From NCBI RefSeq assembly GCF_041222825.1, contig NZ_CP139482.1, positions 62,001 to 126,000 of the forward strand: 64,000 nt of DNA, in the 5' to 3' direction. Positions 16,218 to 24,915 of this stretch are shown here, one piece after another. Made by a program: the position numbers and the translations under genes. A model generated the notes under the pieces. It did no database searches, was not told the origin of the DNA, and saw nothing but the letters and a program-made list of their open reading frames with translations. Source of the stretch: Candidatus Thalassolituus haligoni. GTDB taxonomy: Bacteria > Pseudomonadota > Gammaproteobacteria > Pseudomonadales > Oceanobacteraceae. Every line of letters starts with the position of its first letter. Within the stretch, counting starts at the first letter, position 1.

Positions 16218-18308
16218 ATGACCAATCCTTTGCTTGAAGATCAGCTGTTGCCAGCGTTTTCGGCGATTCAGCCTGAGCATATACAGCCTGCTATTGAATC
16301 CCTGTTGAACCGTAATCGCGAGCGTCTGGCACAATTACTGGCCGATCTCAAAGCGTCGGGTGCGGCACCGGGTTGGGATAATCTGGCGGCTCCGCTGGAG
16401 CAGTGGGATGACGAGCTGAACAAGGCCTGGTCGCCCGTCGGGCATTTGAATGGCGTGCAAAACTCGGATGAGTTACGCGCAGCCTACAACGCCTGTTTGC
16501 CGTTATTGAGCCAGTACAGCACCGAAATCGGTCAAAATGCCGAGTTGTGCAATGCCTACAAAGCGCTGAAGGCGTCAGCGGAATTTGCGTCGTTGAGTGT
16601 GCAGCAGCAAACCACGATCAATAATGAACTGCGTGATTTCCACCTTGCCGGTGTCGATTTACCCGCCGAGAAAAAGCAGCGTTTTGGCGACATCAGCCAG
16701 CGGCTGTCGGAAATTACCAGCAAGTTCAGCGAGAATGTGCTGGATGCGACCCATGCCTGGCACAAACACATCACCGATGAAGCCGAGTTGGCGGGCTTGC
16801 CCGACAGCGCCAAATCCCTGCTGGCGCAACTGGCGCAGCAGAAAGAGCTGGACGGTTACCTGATTACACTGGATTTTCCGTCTTTCTATCCGGTGCTGAC
16901 CTATGCCGATAACCGTGAGCTGCGTAAAGAGGTGTATACCGCCAACGTCACCCGAGCCTCAGACGTTGGCCCGAATGCCGGTGAATTTGATAACTCCGGG
17001 CTGATGCTGGAAATCCTGCAATTGCGTTATGAGCAGGCGCAGCTGCTGGGCTACGAGAGTTATGCGGCGTTGTCGTTGGCGAGTAAAATGGCTGAGTCAC
17101 CCGCTCAGGTACTGGAATTTCTTGATGATCTGGCGAAAAAAGCCAAGCCGCAGGCGGAGCGCGAAATAGCGGAACTGAAGCAATTTGCCAAAGACGACTA
17201 CAACGCCGACGATCTGCAGCCCTGGGATGTGGGCTATTACGCCGAAAAGTTGCGGCAACAGCGTTACGCCATTTCGCAGGAAGACATTCGCCCGTACTTG
17301 CCGGTTAATACCGTGATCAAGGGGATGTTTGAAACGGTCTCGCGTTTGTTCGACCTGGAGTTTGTCGAGCAGCAGGATTTTGACAGCTATCATCCAGATG
17401 TGCGTTTTTTTGAAATTCACAAAGATGGCCAGCATCTGGCGTCTTTCTATCTCGATCTTTACGCCCGTGCGAAAAAACGCGGGGGTGCCTGGATGGATGT
17501 TTGCCGGACGCGCCGCCAGACTGCAGCGGGACTGCAACTGCCGGTCGCTTATCTGGTGTGTAACTTCACCCCGCCGGTGGGTGAACAGCCAGCGCTGCTA
17601 ACCCATGACGAGCTGACCACCTTGTTCCACGAATTTGGCCATGGCTTGCACCATATGCTGACCCGTATGGACGTCGCGGCGGTGAGTGGTATTTCCGGCG
17701 TTGCCTGGGATGCGGTGGAGCTGCCAAGCCAGTTTCTGGAAAACTGGTGTTACGAGCCGGAGGCGCTGGCGTTTATTTCTGGACACTATTTGCATAAAAA
17801 CGGGCAACCTGGCGAGCCGCTGCCAAAAGCGCTGCTCGACAAGTTGCTGGCCGCGAAGAATTTCCAGAGCGCCATGGGCACCATGCGGCAGATCGAATTT
17901 TCGTTGTTTGATTTCCGCCTGCATCACGAATTCCGTGATCAGGGTGCGGATGTTCAGGCGTTGCTGAATGATGTACGCAGCCAGGTAACCGTCGTGCCGA
18001 TTGTGCCGTTCAGCCGTTTCCAGCACAGCTTTACCCATATTTTTGCGGGTGGCTACGCGGCGGGTTATTACTCCTACAAGTGGGCCGAGGTGTTGAGTGC
18101 CGATGCCTTTTCGCGCTTTGAAGACGAAGGTATTTTTAACAAGCAGACGGGCTTGAGCTTTCTTGATGAGATCCTCAGCCAGGGCGGCAGTCGCGAAGCG
18201 GCGCAGTTGTTCGAGAACTTCCGCGGCCGTGCGCCATCGGTCGAGCCACTGTTGCGCCACTGCGGTATCGACCTGCCACAATCCACCACTGAAGACGAGA
18301 TTGCCTGA
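16218..18308 (+). CDS. prlC: Oligopeptidase A (M3 family zinc metallopeptidase)
   Basis: The 696-aa protein has the length of bacterial PrlC/OpdA. The thimet-oligopeptidase zinc motif HEFGHGLHH starts at His471; the third ligand region follows in the WDAVELPSQFLENW segment. The N-terminal NPLLEDQLLPAFSAIQPEHI is typical. It is a cytoplasmic enzyme that degrades peptides, including cleaved signal peptides and products of larger proteases. The start ATG at 16218 comes 38 bp after a sigma-32-type promoter. yheV overlaps its stop by one base (TGATG), so the two are translationally coupled, as in other gammaproteobacteria. Confidence 0.96.
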   Translation: MTNPLLEDQLLPAFSAIQPEHIQPAIESLLNRNRERLAQLLADLKASGAAPGWDNLAAPLEQWDDELNKAWSPVGHLNGVQNSDELRAAYNACLPLLSQYSTEIGQNAELCNAYKALKASAEFASLSVQQQTTINNELRDFHLAGVDLPAEKKQRFGDISQRLSEITSKFSENVLDATHAWHKHITDEAELAGLPDSAKSLLAQLAQQKELDGYLITLDFPSFYPVLTYADNRELRKEVYTANVTRASDVGPNAGEFDNSGLMLEILQLRYEQAQLLGYESYAALSLASKMAESPAQVLEFLDDLAKKAKPQAEREIAELKQFAKDDYNADDLQPWDVGYYAEKLRQQRYAISQEDIRPYLPVNTVIKGMFETVSRLFDLEFVEQQDFDSYHPDVRFFEIHKDGQHLASFYLDLYARAKKRGGAWMDVCRTRRQTAAGLQLPVAYLVCNFTPPVGEQPALLTHDELTTLFHEFGHGLHHMLTRMDVAAVSGISGVAWDAVELPSQFLENWCYEPEALAFISGHYLHKNGQPGEPLPKALLDKLLAAKNFQSAMGTMRQIEFSLFDFRLHHEFRDQGADVQALLNDVRSQVTVVPIVPFSRFQHSFTHIFAGGYAAGYYSYKWAEVLSADAFSRFEDEGIFNKQTGLSFLDEILSQGGSREAAQLFENFRGRAPSVEPLLRHCGIDLPQSTTEDEIA

Positions 18309-18595
18309 TGACAGTCATCCAACGTCAACGTCCGCGCCGTTTTATTGCCGGTGCGGTCTGTCCCAAATGCGCCGAGATGGATCGGCTGGTGATGTTCAGC
18401 AATGAAGCCGGGGAAGAAGTGCGTGAATGCGTGAGCTGCGGTTACACGCAAACCACCTCGGAACAGGCTGTTGAAGATGAGCAGAATAACCTCGCCACCG
18501 AACTTGCCACTCGGGTAACACCGCTGGATGGCAAGGCGCTGCTGGATGAGGAAGAGCAGCCGCTGAAAATTATCGGCCTGACGCCTGACGCCTGA
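18308..18595 (+). CDS. yheV: YheV-family putative zinc-ribbon protein
   Basis: The 95-aa protein has two Cys pairs, VCPKC near residue 18 and CVSCGY near residue 41, a zinc-ribbon arrangement, and a C-terminal acidic tail. It overlaps the prlC stop codon by one base. The prlC-yheV pairing is known from other gammaproteobacteria; the function of YheV is unknown. The stop codon lies within a run of 7-bp repeats (CTGACGC), so slippage there would change the C-terminal residues. Confidence 0.85.
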   Translation: MTVIQRQRPRRFIAGAVCPKCAEMDRLVMFSNEAGEEVRECVSCGYTQTTSEQAVEDEQNNLATELATRVTPLDGKALLDEEEQPLKIIGLTPDA

Positions 18596-18602
18596 CGCCT
18601 GA
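18577..18602 (+). repeat. Short tandem repeat (7-bp unit) spanning the yheV stop codon
   Basis: Three and a half copies of CCTGACG run from the last codons of yheV through its TGA. Further GGTCTGACG words follow at 18613 and 18650, and the same word occurs at about 11067. Confidence 0.7.
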
Positions 18603-18749
18603 TTGTCGTCAAGGTCTGACGTACGTCTGCTGCTGAACGTTGGGCGTTAGGTCTGACGCCCGACATCCGACCGCTGGAGCACATTTTAACTTGGTCGCGG
18701 CGGCTTCGGTCGTTAGACTGGCGCTCTTGCCAACATGGAGTTGTTTGTT

Positions 18750-20435
18750 GTGATCAGGTGTCAGGCGCGCAATGTTTTGCCAGTTATTCTCTTGCTGTTA
18801 CTTCAGGGCTGCGCCACCTATGGGGCGGGTTTGAGTGCCGTATTGCAGGATGTCAAACAAGGCAACTTCGCCACCTCCGAAGCGCAACTCAAACAGGCGC
18901 TCTCTCCCAGCGGCAGTGACCGCTTGCTCTATTATCTCGAACTGGGTGTTATCCGCCATCTGAATGCCGATTATCCCGGCAGTAACCAGGCCTTTGAAGA
19001 GGCTGAGCGTATCAGCGAGCAGCTGGAAACCACCAGTGTGGTTAATAGTACGCTGGCGATGTTTACCAATGCCCGTCAGGCTGACTATGCCGGACAACCC
19101 CATGAAAAACTGCTGATCAATTATTATAAAGCGTTGAATTATCTCTCAATGGCAGCGGCTCAAAGCAGCCGTGACAAGCGTCTGGATGCGTTGGACGACG
19201 CCCGTGTCGAAGCCCGTCGGCTGGTGATCAAACTGAATGATATGCGTGACCAGAAAGGCAGTTACGCCGACAAAAATGAGCAGGCTGACAGTACTTATGG
19301 CGAGTTGAAAAGCCTGTTCCGGGTGTTGTCTGGCAGCGTGATCAACAAGGATAATCTGACCTATCGCGACGATGCCCTGGCGCACTATCTTACCGGCCTC
19401 AGTTTTGAAATGAACCGGGAGTACGATGATGCCCGCATCAGCTACCAGAAAGCCGCTGAAACCTACGAACAGGGTTATGCCAAACAGTATCGGTTAGGGG
19501 GTGGAATGGCGCAGCAGGCCTGGTTTGATACCGTGCGCATGATGACGTTGGCCGGTGGCTACGGTGCGGAACTGACTCGCCTGACGCAAGACAAGCTGAC
19601 CGCCTCCCAGCGCCAGCAGTTGGATCAGCTCGACCCGCAGCAGGCGCAAGTTGTGGTGATTGAACACAAGGGACTGGCTCCGGAACTGGAAGAGCTGAAT
19701 GTGAATATGTGGGCCGACCCCAATACCCGTTCCATCAAGTTGCAGCCCTACCTTGGTGCGAATGATCGCGATGCCTGGGCCTGGTTTTATTTGCTTTACG
19801 CTGACAAGGGTATCTACAACATCCTTACGGCTTATCTGGATGGCACCCGTAATGGCTTTGTTTTCAGTCCTTTTACCAAAACCATTTTACTGGGGCCAGC
19901 CTGGAAACAGATCGAAGATCTGGGCCTCGACAAGGCCATTGGCACTTCGTTACGCGTAACGGTGCCCTACTATCGGCCGCCAACCTTGCTGGGTGAATCG
20001 ACACTGGTGGTGAATACGCCGGGTCAAGCACGGTCGTTGCCGCTGGACAAAGCGGCCAGCCCGGCACAGCTGGCGATTCAGGAGCGGCTGCTGAAGTCAT
20101 CGTCTGATATCCAGCAAGCATTGGCGCGCTCGGCACTAAAAGCCGTGTCGGCTCAAGCGCTGGGTAACAGTGTTGATTCCCAGGGAGTGATGTCGTTTAT
20201 TGGCAAGCTGGCGGCGCAACTGAGCGAAGCCGCTGAAACCCGCAGCTGGATTCTGTTGCCCAGTGATATTCGTATCCGGCGCTTGACCTTGCCAGCGGGC
20301 GACAATGAACTGACCTTGACGTCAACGCTGGAACCCGGCGTGGTCGATACCCATCAAACCCGGATGACGTTGCAGCCGGGCCAGATTGCTCTGTGGCAGG
20401 TACGCTCGCTGGGGAATATATCAACAACCAGATAA
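18750..20435 (+). CDS. COG3014-family lipoprotein
   Basis: The 561-aa protein has a lipoprotein signal ending in the lipobox LLQGC (Cys21), followed by TPR-like helical repeats across the first 250 residues (NADYPGSNQAFEEAERI, DDARISYQKAAETYEQ) and a C-terminal beta-rich region. It matches COG3014 proteins, which sit next to LpoB and LPP20 lipoproteins. GTG at 18750 is preferred because GGAG lies 9 nt upstream; ATG at 18735 would add five residues. It is probably the first gene of a three-lipoprotein operon on the inner face of the outer membrane, linked by context to peptidoglycan synthesis. The exact role is unknown. Confidence 0.8.
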   Translation: MIRCQARNVLPVILLLLLQGCATYGAGLSAVLQDVKQGNFATSEAQLKQALSPSGSDRLLYYLELGVIRHLNADYPGSNQAFEEAERISEQLETTSVVNSTLAMFTNARQADYAGQPHEKLLINYYKALNYLSMAAAQSSRDKRLDALDDARVEARRLVIKLNDMRDQKGSYADKNEQADSTYGELKSLFRVLSGSVINKDNLTYRDDALAHYLTGLSFEMNREYDDARISYQKAAETYEQGYAKQYRLGGGMAQQAWFDTVRMMTLAGGYGAELTRLTQDKLTASQRQQLDQLDPQQAQVVVIEHKGLAPELEELNVNMWADPNTRSIKLQPYLGANDRDAWAWFYLLYADKGIYNILTAYLDGTRNGFVFSPFTKTILLGPAWKQIEDLGLDKAIGTSLRVTVPYYRPPTLLGESTLVVNTPGQARSLPLDKAASPAQLAIQERLLKSSSDIQQALARSALKAVSAQALGNSVDSQGVMSFIGKLAAQLSEAAETRSWILLPSDIRIRRLTLPAGDNELTLTSTLEPGVVDTHQTRMTLQPGQIALWQVRSLGNISTTR

Positions 20436-20526
20436 TCCGTGCCTGCTATGGTTGGTGTGCGGGTGTTGCGGCTTCTGTTGCAAAATACTGATCGGTAAAT
20501 ATTTATTGGAAAGGGAGAGGATGACC

Positions 20527-21204
20527 ATGTTTATGCATATGTTGCGAAAGTCTGCGTTTATCAAAGCACCGTTTATCAAAGCACCGTTTATCAAAGCACC
20601 GTTTGTAAAAGCACCGCAGACGCTGCTGATTGGCTGTGTGGTACTTGCTACCGTGGCCGTGACGGGTTGTAGTACTCAGGTCAAGCGTGTTGACAGCAAT
20701 GAAGAAATTGCCCTGTCGGATCGCTGGAATGCTACTGATTCACGCCTGGTTGCTGAAGAAATGGTCGCCGATATGGTGTCATTCCCTTGGGCGACCGAGT
20801 TCGAGATGAACAACGGCCGCAAGCCTACGGTGATTATCCAGCGCATCAGCAATAAGTCCCATGAGCATATCGCGGTGGATACCTTTATCAATGATATCAA
20901 GCGCAGCATTATTCGTTCTGGCAAAGCCAGCTTTGTTGCTGGTGGCGAAGAACGTGAATCAGTACGGGATGAACGTTCTGATCAGGAGCTGAATGCCAAG
21001 GATGCCAAGGCACAGGGGCAGGAAAAAGCCGCCGATTATGCCCTGTCCGGGACGCTGAATTCGATTGTGGATCAGGCCGACAAGGAACGCGTTACTTTTT
21101 ATCAGGTGGATCTGAAGCTGATCGATATGGAATCCAATATCGAAGTCTGGAATGGCCAGAAGAAGATTCAGAAGTACCAGAAAAAGTCGTCGTTCGGGTT
21201 GTAA
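20527..21204 (+). CDS. lpoB: LpoB-like penicillin-binding protein activator lipoprotein
   Basis: The protein (225 aa) is exported as a lipoprotein (lipobox VTGC, Cys48). The mature part matches the LpoB fold: SDRWNATDSRLVAEEMVADM, then RKPTVIIQRISNKS, visible as RWNATDSRLVAEEM and PTVIIQRISN. LpoB spans the periplasm and stimulates PBP1b. The n-region of the signal is stretched by four copies of a FIKAP-type pentapeptide (15-bp repeats at 20556-20615), so the signal is over 45 residues. GGGAGAGG at 20513-20520 is best placed for ATG 20527, although ATG 20521 is in frame. It lies in an operon with the COG3014 and LPP20-like genes. Confidence 0.85.
   Translation: MFMHMLRKSAFIKAPFIKAPFIKAPFVKAPQTLLIGCVVLATVAVTGCSTQVKRVDSNEEIALSDRWNATDSRLVAEEMVADMVSFPWATEFEMNNGRKPTVIIQRISNKSHEHIAVDTFINDIKRSIIRSGKASFVAGGEERESVRDERSDQELNAKDAKAQGQEKAADYALSGTLNSIVDQADKERVTFYQVDLKLIDMESNIEVWNGQKKIQKYQKKSSFGL
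20556..20615 (+). repeat. Four 15-bp tandem repeats in the LpoB signal peptide
   Basis: Three identical copies of GTTTATCAAAGCACC and a fourth with two changes (GTTTGTAAAAGCACC) encode FIKAP, FIKAP, FIKAP, FVKAP. The unit is in frame, so copy number can change without breaking the gene. Confidence 0.95.
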
Positions 21205-21207
21205 CGC

Positions 21208-22287
21208 ATGATTCATCAAGCACACTGCCATACGCTCAAAAACCTGGTCGTCGCCGGGTGTTGCCTGTTGCTGGCGGCCTGTGCCTCCTCACCGAGCCAG
21301 CCGGACAACAGCATGGCGGATAACGACACCCGCTTGTCGCGGGACGGTACTCCCGTTTGGGCGGTGACGCCGCCCTCTGCTGCTGGAATGGCTTACGGCG
21401 TAGGCAGTATCGAGGTGTACGGTGATCCGGCCAGTGCGGTCAAGCGTGCCAGCGAGCTGGCGCGAGTGGATCTGGTCAGTCAGTTACGGGTGACCATCAG
21501 TGGTGATTTTTCTTCCACCGTCACGGAAACCGCTGCGACCGGTACAGCAACCCGTGTGCAGCGGAGCGTCAGCCAATACGCTCGCAGTCAGGTTGCCGAA
21601 GTACAGCTCGATGAGGTCAGCATTACCGATGCCAGCGTGGCCAATGGCTACGCCTATGCGCTGGCGGAGCTGGATCGTACAGCGGCATCTGCCCGTTTGC
21701 GCCAGCAAATGGCCGAAGTAGAGCAACAACTGGATCAGTACGGCAATGTCCAGCCTCAGGGTGATACCTTGCAACAACTGCGTGTGATGCTGCCAATCCT
21801 GGGCCTGATTGCCGAACGGCAGGCGTTTGCGGAGAAGCTGGGTCTGGTCAGTGTGCAGCATCGGATACCGGCGTTATCCGCTGAGCACAAGGCTTTGCAG
21901 CAGCGGGTTTACATGCTGCTGGATCAGTTAACAGTGCGCTTGTCGTTTGACAATGATGATGCCCGGCTGATGCAGGGCGCGTTGATCGAAACGCTGACGT
22001 CACAGGGATTGCGCATGCAGACACCTGGGCAGCCACAAAACAATGTTGACTTGGTGTTTGGCGTCAGTGCCGAACGCAGTTCGCGCCAGCAAGGTGGTCG
22101 TTTTTATGCGTTTGTGCAGGCGCGGATCACCATAGCGGATCGCGATGGTCGGGTATTGTCGTCATTCAGTGACACGGCCCGTGGGGTCTCGGGTCTAGAG
22201 GCTAATGCCTGGCAAGGGGCGGCCGAGGCGGTGGCCGACAAACTCCAGCAGGAGCTAGCGCAAACCCTGGCAGAGCGGTTGCAATAA
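21208..22287 (+). CDS. LPP20-family outer-membrane lipoprotein
   Basis: The 359-aa protein begins with a long signal and lipobox LLAAC (Cys25). The next 130 residues fit the LPP20 family: GTPVWAVTPPSAAGMAYGVG, then a helix-rich ASELARVDLVSQLRV stretch and a YAYALAELDR strand. A second alpha/beta region follows at residues 230-355. It starts 3 bp after the lpoB stop and closes the operon, ahead of a strong terminator at 22296. Its function is unknown; the link to LpoB is by context. Confidence 0.8.
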   Translation: MIHQAHCHTLKNLVVAGCCLLLAACASSPSQPDNSMADNDTRLSRDGTPVWAVTPPSAAGMAYGVGSIEVYGDPASAVKRASELARVDLVSQLRVTISGDFSSTVTETAATGTATRVQRSVSQYARSQVAEVQLDEVSITDASVANGYAYALAELDRTAASARLRQQMAEVEQQLDQYGNVQPQGDTLQQLRVMLPILGLIAERQAFAEKLGLVSVQHRIPALSAEHKALQQRVYMLLDQLTVRLSFDNDDARLMQGALIETLTSQGLRMQTPGQPQNNVDLVFGVSAERSSRQQGGRFYAFVQARITIADRDGRVLSSFSDTARGVSGLEANAWQGAAEAVADKLQQELAQTLAERLQ

Positions 22288-22295
22288 GCCGGAAT

Positions 22296-22354
22296 TCTGG
22301 CTCCCGTGTGGGAGCCAGATCAGCCTCTGGCCAGCCGCGAGGCTGGGCCAGAGG
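22296..22354. terminator. Two strong hairpins between convergent genes
   Basis: The first hairpin (22296-22319) has 10-bp arms TCTGGCTCCC / GGGAGCCAGA. The second (22324-22354) has 9-bp arms CCTCTGGCC / GGCCAGAGG. They lie between the LPP20-like gene and the convergent yceI, and could end transcription from both sides. Confidence 0.7.
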
Positions 22355-22382
22355 CGGTGGAAGTTCTAAAAAGTTCGAAGAG

Positions 22383-22952
22383 TTACTGGCGAACACCTTC
22401 CACGTTTAATTCCAGTTCGACCGGCAAGTTACCCAGGTAACCATCCATGTTGTAGTCCTTCAGCATGATGGTGGTGGTACCGGTAAATCCAGCGCGATAG
22501 CCGCCCCATGGGTCGTCGCCTTCACCGATCTGGCTAACCGGGAAGGTAATGGTTTTGGTCACGCCGCGCAGGTTGAATTCACCGCTCAGCTCACCCTTGC
22601 CGTCTCCTGTTGGCTTGTAGCTGGTGCTTTTGAACGTCGCAGTCGGGTATTTGTCGACGGCGAGGAAGTCTTTACTGCGCAGGTGTTTGTCACGTTCCGC
22701 ATGGTTGGAGTCGATCGAGGTGGTATCAATCTTGATCTCGATGTCGGAAGCGGCTGGCTTGGCCTTGTCCCAGTCGAATTTGCCTTCAAAAGTATTGAAG
22801 CGGCCTGTCAGCCAGCTGTAACCCAGATGCTTGACCTTGAAGTTGATGGAGGCATGGGCACCTTTGGTATCCACTACATAGTCAGCGGCGTTGGCGACAG
22901 TGGCCGTCATGGCTGCGGCAGCAACAGACAGGGCTATCAGCAGTTTTTTCAT
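22383..22952 (-). CDS. yceI: YceI-family periplasmic protein
   Basis: The 189-aa protein has a cleavable signal peptide (ending ANA|ADYVVDTKGAH) and the YceI lipocalin-like fold: HASINFKVKHLGYSWLTGRF, visible as INFKVKHLGYSW, then FDWDKAKPAASDIEIKID and HAERDKHLRSKDFL. Such proteins bind isoprenoid lipids such as polyprenyl chains. AAGGAG precedes the ATG at 22952. It is downstream of the cytochrome b561 gene on the same strand, the same pairing as yceJ-yceI of Escherichia coli. Confidence 0.93.
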   Translation of the reverse strand: MKKLLIALSVAAAAMTATVANAADYVVDTKGAHASINFKVKHLGYSWLTGRFNTFEGKFDWDKAKPAASDIEIKIDTTSIDSNHAERDKHLRSKDFLAVDKYPTATFKSTSYKPTGDGKGELSGEFNLRGVTKTITFPVSQIGEGDDPWGGYRAGFTGTTTIMLKDYNMDGYLGNLPVELELNVEGVRQ

Positions 22953-23046
22953 GGTCGAGCTCCTTGGGGGTCTGATAATTAATGGTTGGTTAAATCGTTG
23001 TTTGATCGGTTGATCAATTTGTTAAAAAGATAGCCAGTGGCCGGGT

Positions 23047-23586
23047 TTACGGCCGGAGCATACGCTTCAGGGTGTTATCCCGGTTAATAAGCTGGTGTTT
23101 TAACGCCGCGAGGGCGTGTAAAGCCACCATTCCGATCAGTAACCAGGCGAGTAGCTCGTGCACCTTGCCAGCAATTTCTTCCTGGCTGCCACGGTCGGTC
23201 AGGGTGGCGGGGACAGAAAACACACCAAACACATCGACGGCGCGGCCATCGGCGGTAGAAATCAGATAGCCGCTGACAAACAGGGCCGCCATCACCAGAT
23301 ACAGGCCTAAATGAACCAGGTGGGCAGCCTGATTCTCGATTTTTTTGTCCGACAGGCCGGTCGGTACGGTGTTGATTTGCCGCCACAGCAGTCGGGCTAA
23401 AAATACCAGTGCCAGCAGCACACCAGAGGCCTTGTGAAATTCCAGCGAGCCGTGATACCAGCTGTCGTAGTAGGTCAGTTCAACCATGTACAGGCCAAGG
23501 CCGAACATGCCAAAAATGCCCACTGCCATTAGCCAATGCAAGGCGATGGCGATCAGTCCGTAGCGACTGGAGGTGTTGGTGATCAT
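23047..23586 (-). CDS. Cytochrome b561 family protein (YceJ-like)
   Basis: The 179-aa protein has four predicted membrane segments and the heme-ligand histidines of the b561 family (ALHWLMA near residue 17, EFHKASG, VHELLAW, ALHALAALKH). It would move electrons between the quinone pool and a periplasmic partner. GAGGGAG lies upstream of the ATG. It is followed by yceI 94 bp later and probably shares a transcript. The divergent LysR gene starts about 210 bp away and is a candidate regulator. Confidence 0.9.
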   Translation of the reverse strand: MITNTSSRYGLIAIALHWLMAVGIFGMFGLGLYMVELTYYDSWYHGSLEFHKASGVLLALVFLARLLWRQINTVPTGLSDKKIENQAAHLVHLGLYLVMAALFVSGYLISTADGRAVDVFGVFSVPATLTDRGSQEEIAGKVHELLAWLLIGMVALHALAALKHQLINRDNTLKRMLRP

Positions 23587-23753
23587 AACGCTCCCTCTTG
23601 TCCTTTCCGCTTGTATTGTTGCCTTGCTTGTCTCATTGCTGTGTGGCTCGGCTCACTATCAAAGCAAAAGCGGTGAATGGTATTCACTCGTTGTACGCCG
23701 CCTACATTACGCAATATTGAATGTGGTAAAAATAGCGATTACTCGACAATTAT

Positions 23754-23769
23754 TGTGCAAAAATGCACA
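23754..23769. promoter_or_regulatory. Palindrome TGTGCA-N4-TGCACA, candidate LysR operator
   Basis: The perfect inverted repeat lies 28 bp before the LysR start, in the gap to the divergent cytochrome b561/yceI pair. A further half site TTGTGCAAAA overlaps the GTG start at 23797. Its size (16 bp, T...A symmetry) fits a LysR-type site. Confidence 0.55.
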
Positions 23770-23796
23770 TTGATATGGTGGCTCGAGAGTCCAATT

Positions 23797-24708
23797 GTGC
23801 AAAACGACGATTTCAGCTGGGATGATCTCTATGTTGCTTACCGGGTGGCGGAACTGGGCACCCTGAGCAAGACCGGAGAACGCTTGGGGCTGAACCATTC
23901 CACTGTGCTGCGGCGTATCTCCCGGCTGGAGCAGCAGTTGGGAGTGAAGCTGTTTATCCGCCATCAGCGTGGTTATCGGTTAACGGATGCCGGTCAGTTG
24001 ATGCTGCAACGGATGCAACCGATTGCGGATGAAATGCTGCGGTTATATTCCGGCCTGACGTCATTTGAGGCATCGCCGTCCGGCACGCTGCGGATTTCGA
24101 CGGTGTCTGATTTTTCGCTGTTTTTTGCTCCCTTGTTACATACCTTTCGGGAGCAGTATCCGCACATCCGGGTGCAGGTGGTAGCCACCGATGACCGGAT
24201 GTCGCTGGTCAGTGGTGATGTGCATGTGGCCATCCGCATGGGCAGCCAACCGCAGGAGCCGGATCTGATTGCACGCCGGTTGCTGCCTGCCACTATGGAG
24301 TACTATGCCGCCAAACGTTATATCCAGCGTTATGGTACGCCGAGGTCGCTGGCGGATGTGAATCGTCATCAGTGGGTGCTGCCGTCGGGTAACAAGCGTC
24401 AGATTTCCGGTATCTGGCAATTGCTGGAACGCCTTGACCCTCATCAGATCGTATTTGAGAGCAACAGCTTTACCGATATTTATTCAGCAGTCTCTGCGGG
24501 AATGGGCATTGGTCCGATCGGCATGTTACAGCGCTCGGGCAATAGTCATGAAGCGCTGCAGTTGGTTGAGTTTGGTCTCCATGCGGAGCCTTCTTATATG
24601 TGGTTTGTGTATCACAAGGACATGCGAGGCAGCGGCAGAATCAAGGCTCTGCAGAGTTTTGTGCTGGAGCATGTGTCAGCCATGATGCCGGGCGTAGTGG
24701 GTCAGTAG
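23797..24708 (+). CDS. LysR-family transcriptional regulator
   Basis: The 303-aa protein has the N-terminal winged HTH (WDDLYVAYRVAELGTLSKTGERLGLNHSTVLRRISRLE, seen as GTLSKTGERLGLNHSTVLRR) and a periplasmic-binding-like effector domain (SGTLRISTVSDFS onward). The GTG at 23797 gives the usual LysR length; an in-frame start at 23677 would add 40 residues of intergenic character. The ribosome site is weak (GAGAG). It is divergent from the cytochrome b561/yceI operon with a palindrome between them, so control of those genes and itself is likely. The inducer is unknown. Confidence 0.88.
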   Translation: MQNDDFSWDDLYVAYRVAELGTLSKTGERLGLNHSTVLRRISRLEQQLGVKLFIRHQRGYRLTDAGQLMLQRMQPIADEMLRLYSGLTSFEASPSGTLRISTVSDFSLFFAPLLHTFREQYPHIRVQVVATDDRMSLVSGDVHVAIRMGSQPQEPDLIARRLLPATMEYYAAKRYIQRYGTPRSLADVNRHQWVLPSGNKRQISGIWQLLERLDPHQIVFESNSFTDIYSAVSAGMGIGPIGMLQRSGNSHEALQLVEFGLHAEPSYMWFVYHKDMRGSGRIKALQSFVLEHVSAMMPGVVGQ

Positions 24709-24719
24709 TCGGTCCGAGG

Positions 24720-24915
24720 CTACAGGGCATCTGAAAATGCAGCGAACGCTGAAAGGACAAGGCAAAAATCGGCGAAAAAGCGCACGCCTGCACGGATGCC
24801 GGCGTTAGAGCGACACAGGAAGCCAACGCCGAGTTGATGAGTGATAAATGAGCATTTTGAGTCGATATTTAACACTGTCATTTCGAGTGCAGTCATTTAT
24901 AGATGTGCCCTACAG
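24720..24915. mobile_element. MITE-like element with imperfect terminal inverted repeats
   Basis: The ends are similar when read inwards: CTACAGGGCATCTGAAAATG on the left, and CTGTAGGGCACATC then TATAAATG on the right (minus strand). The element is about 196 bp and encodes no transposase. It fills the gap between the LysR gene and the opposing 194-aa gene, and the last codon and stop of that gene (CTG TAG) lie inside the right end. No target duplication is visible. Confidence 0.5.
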
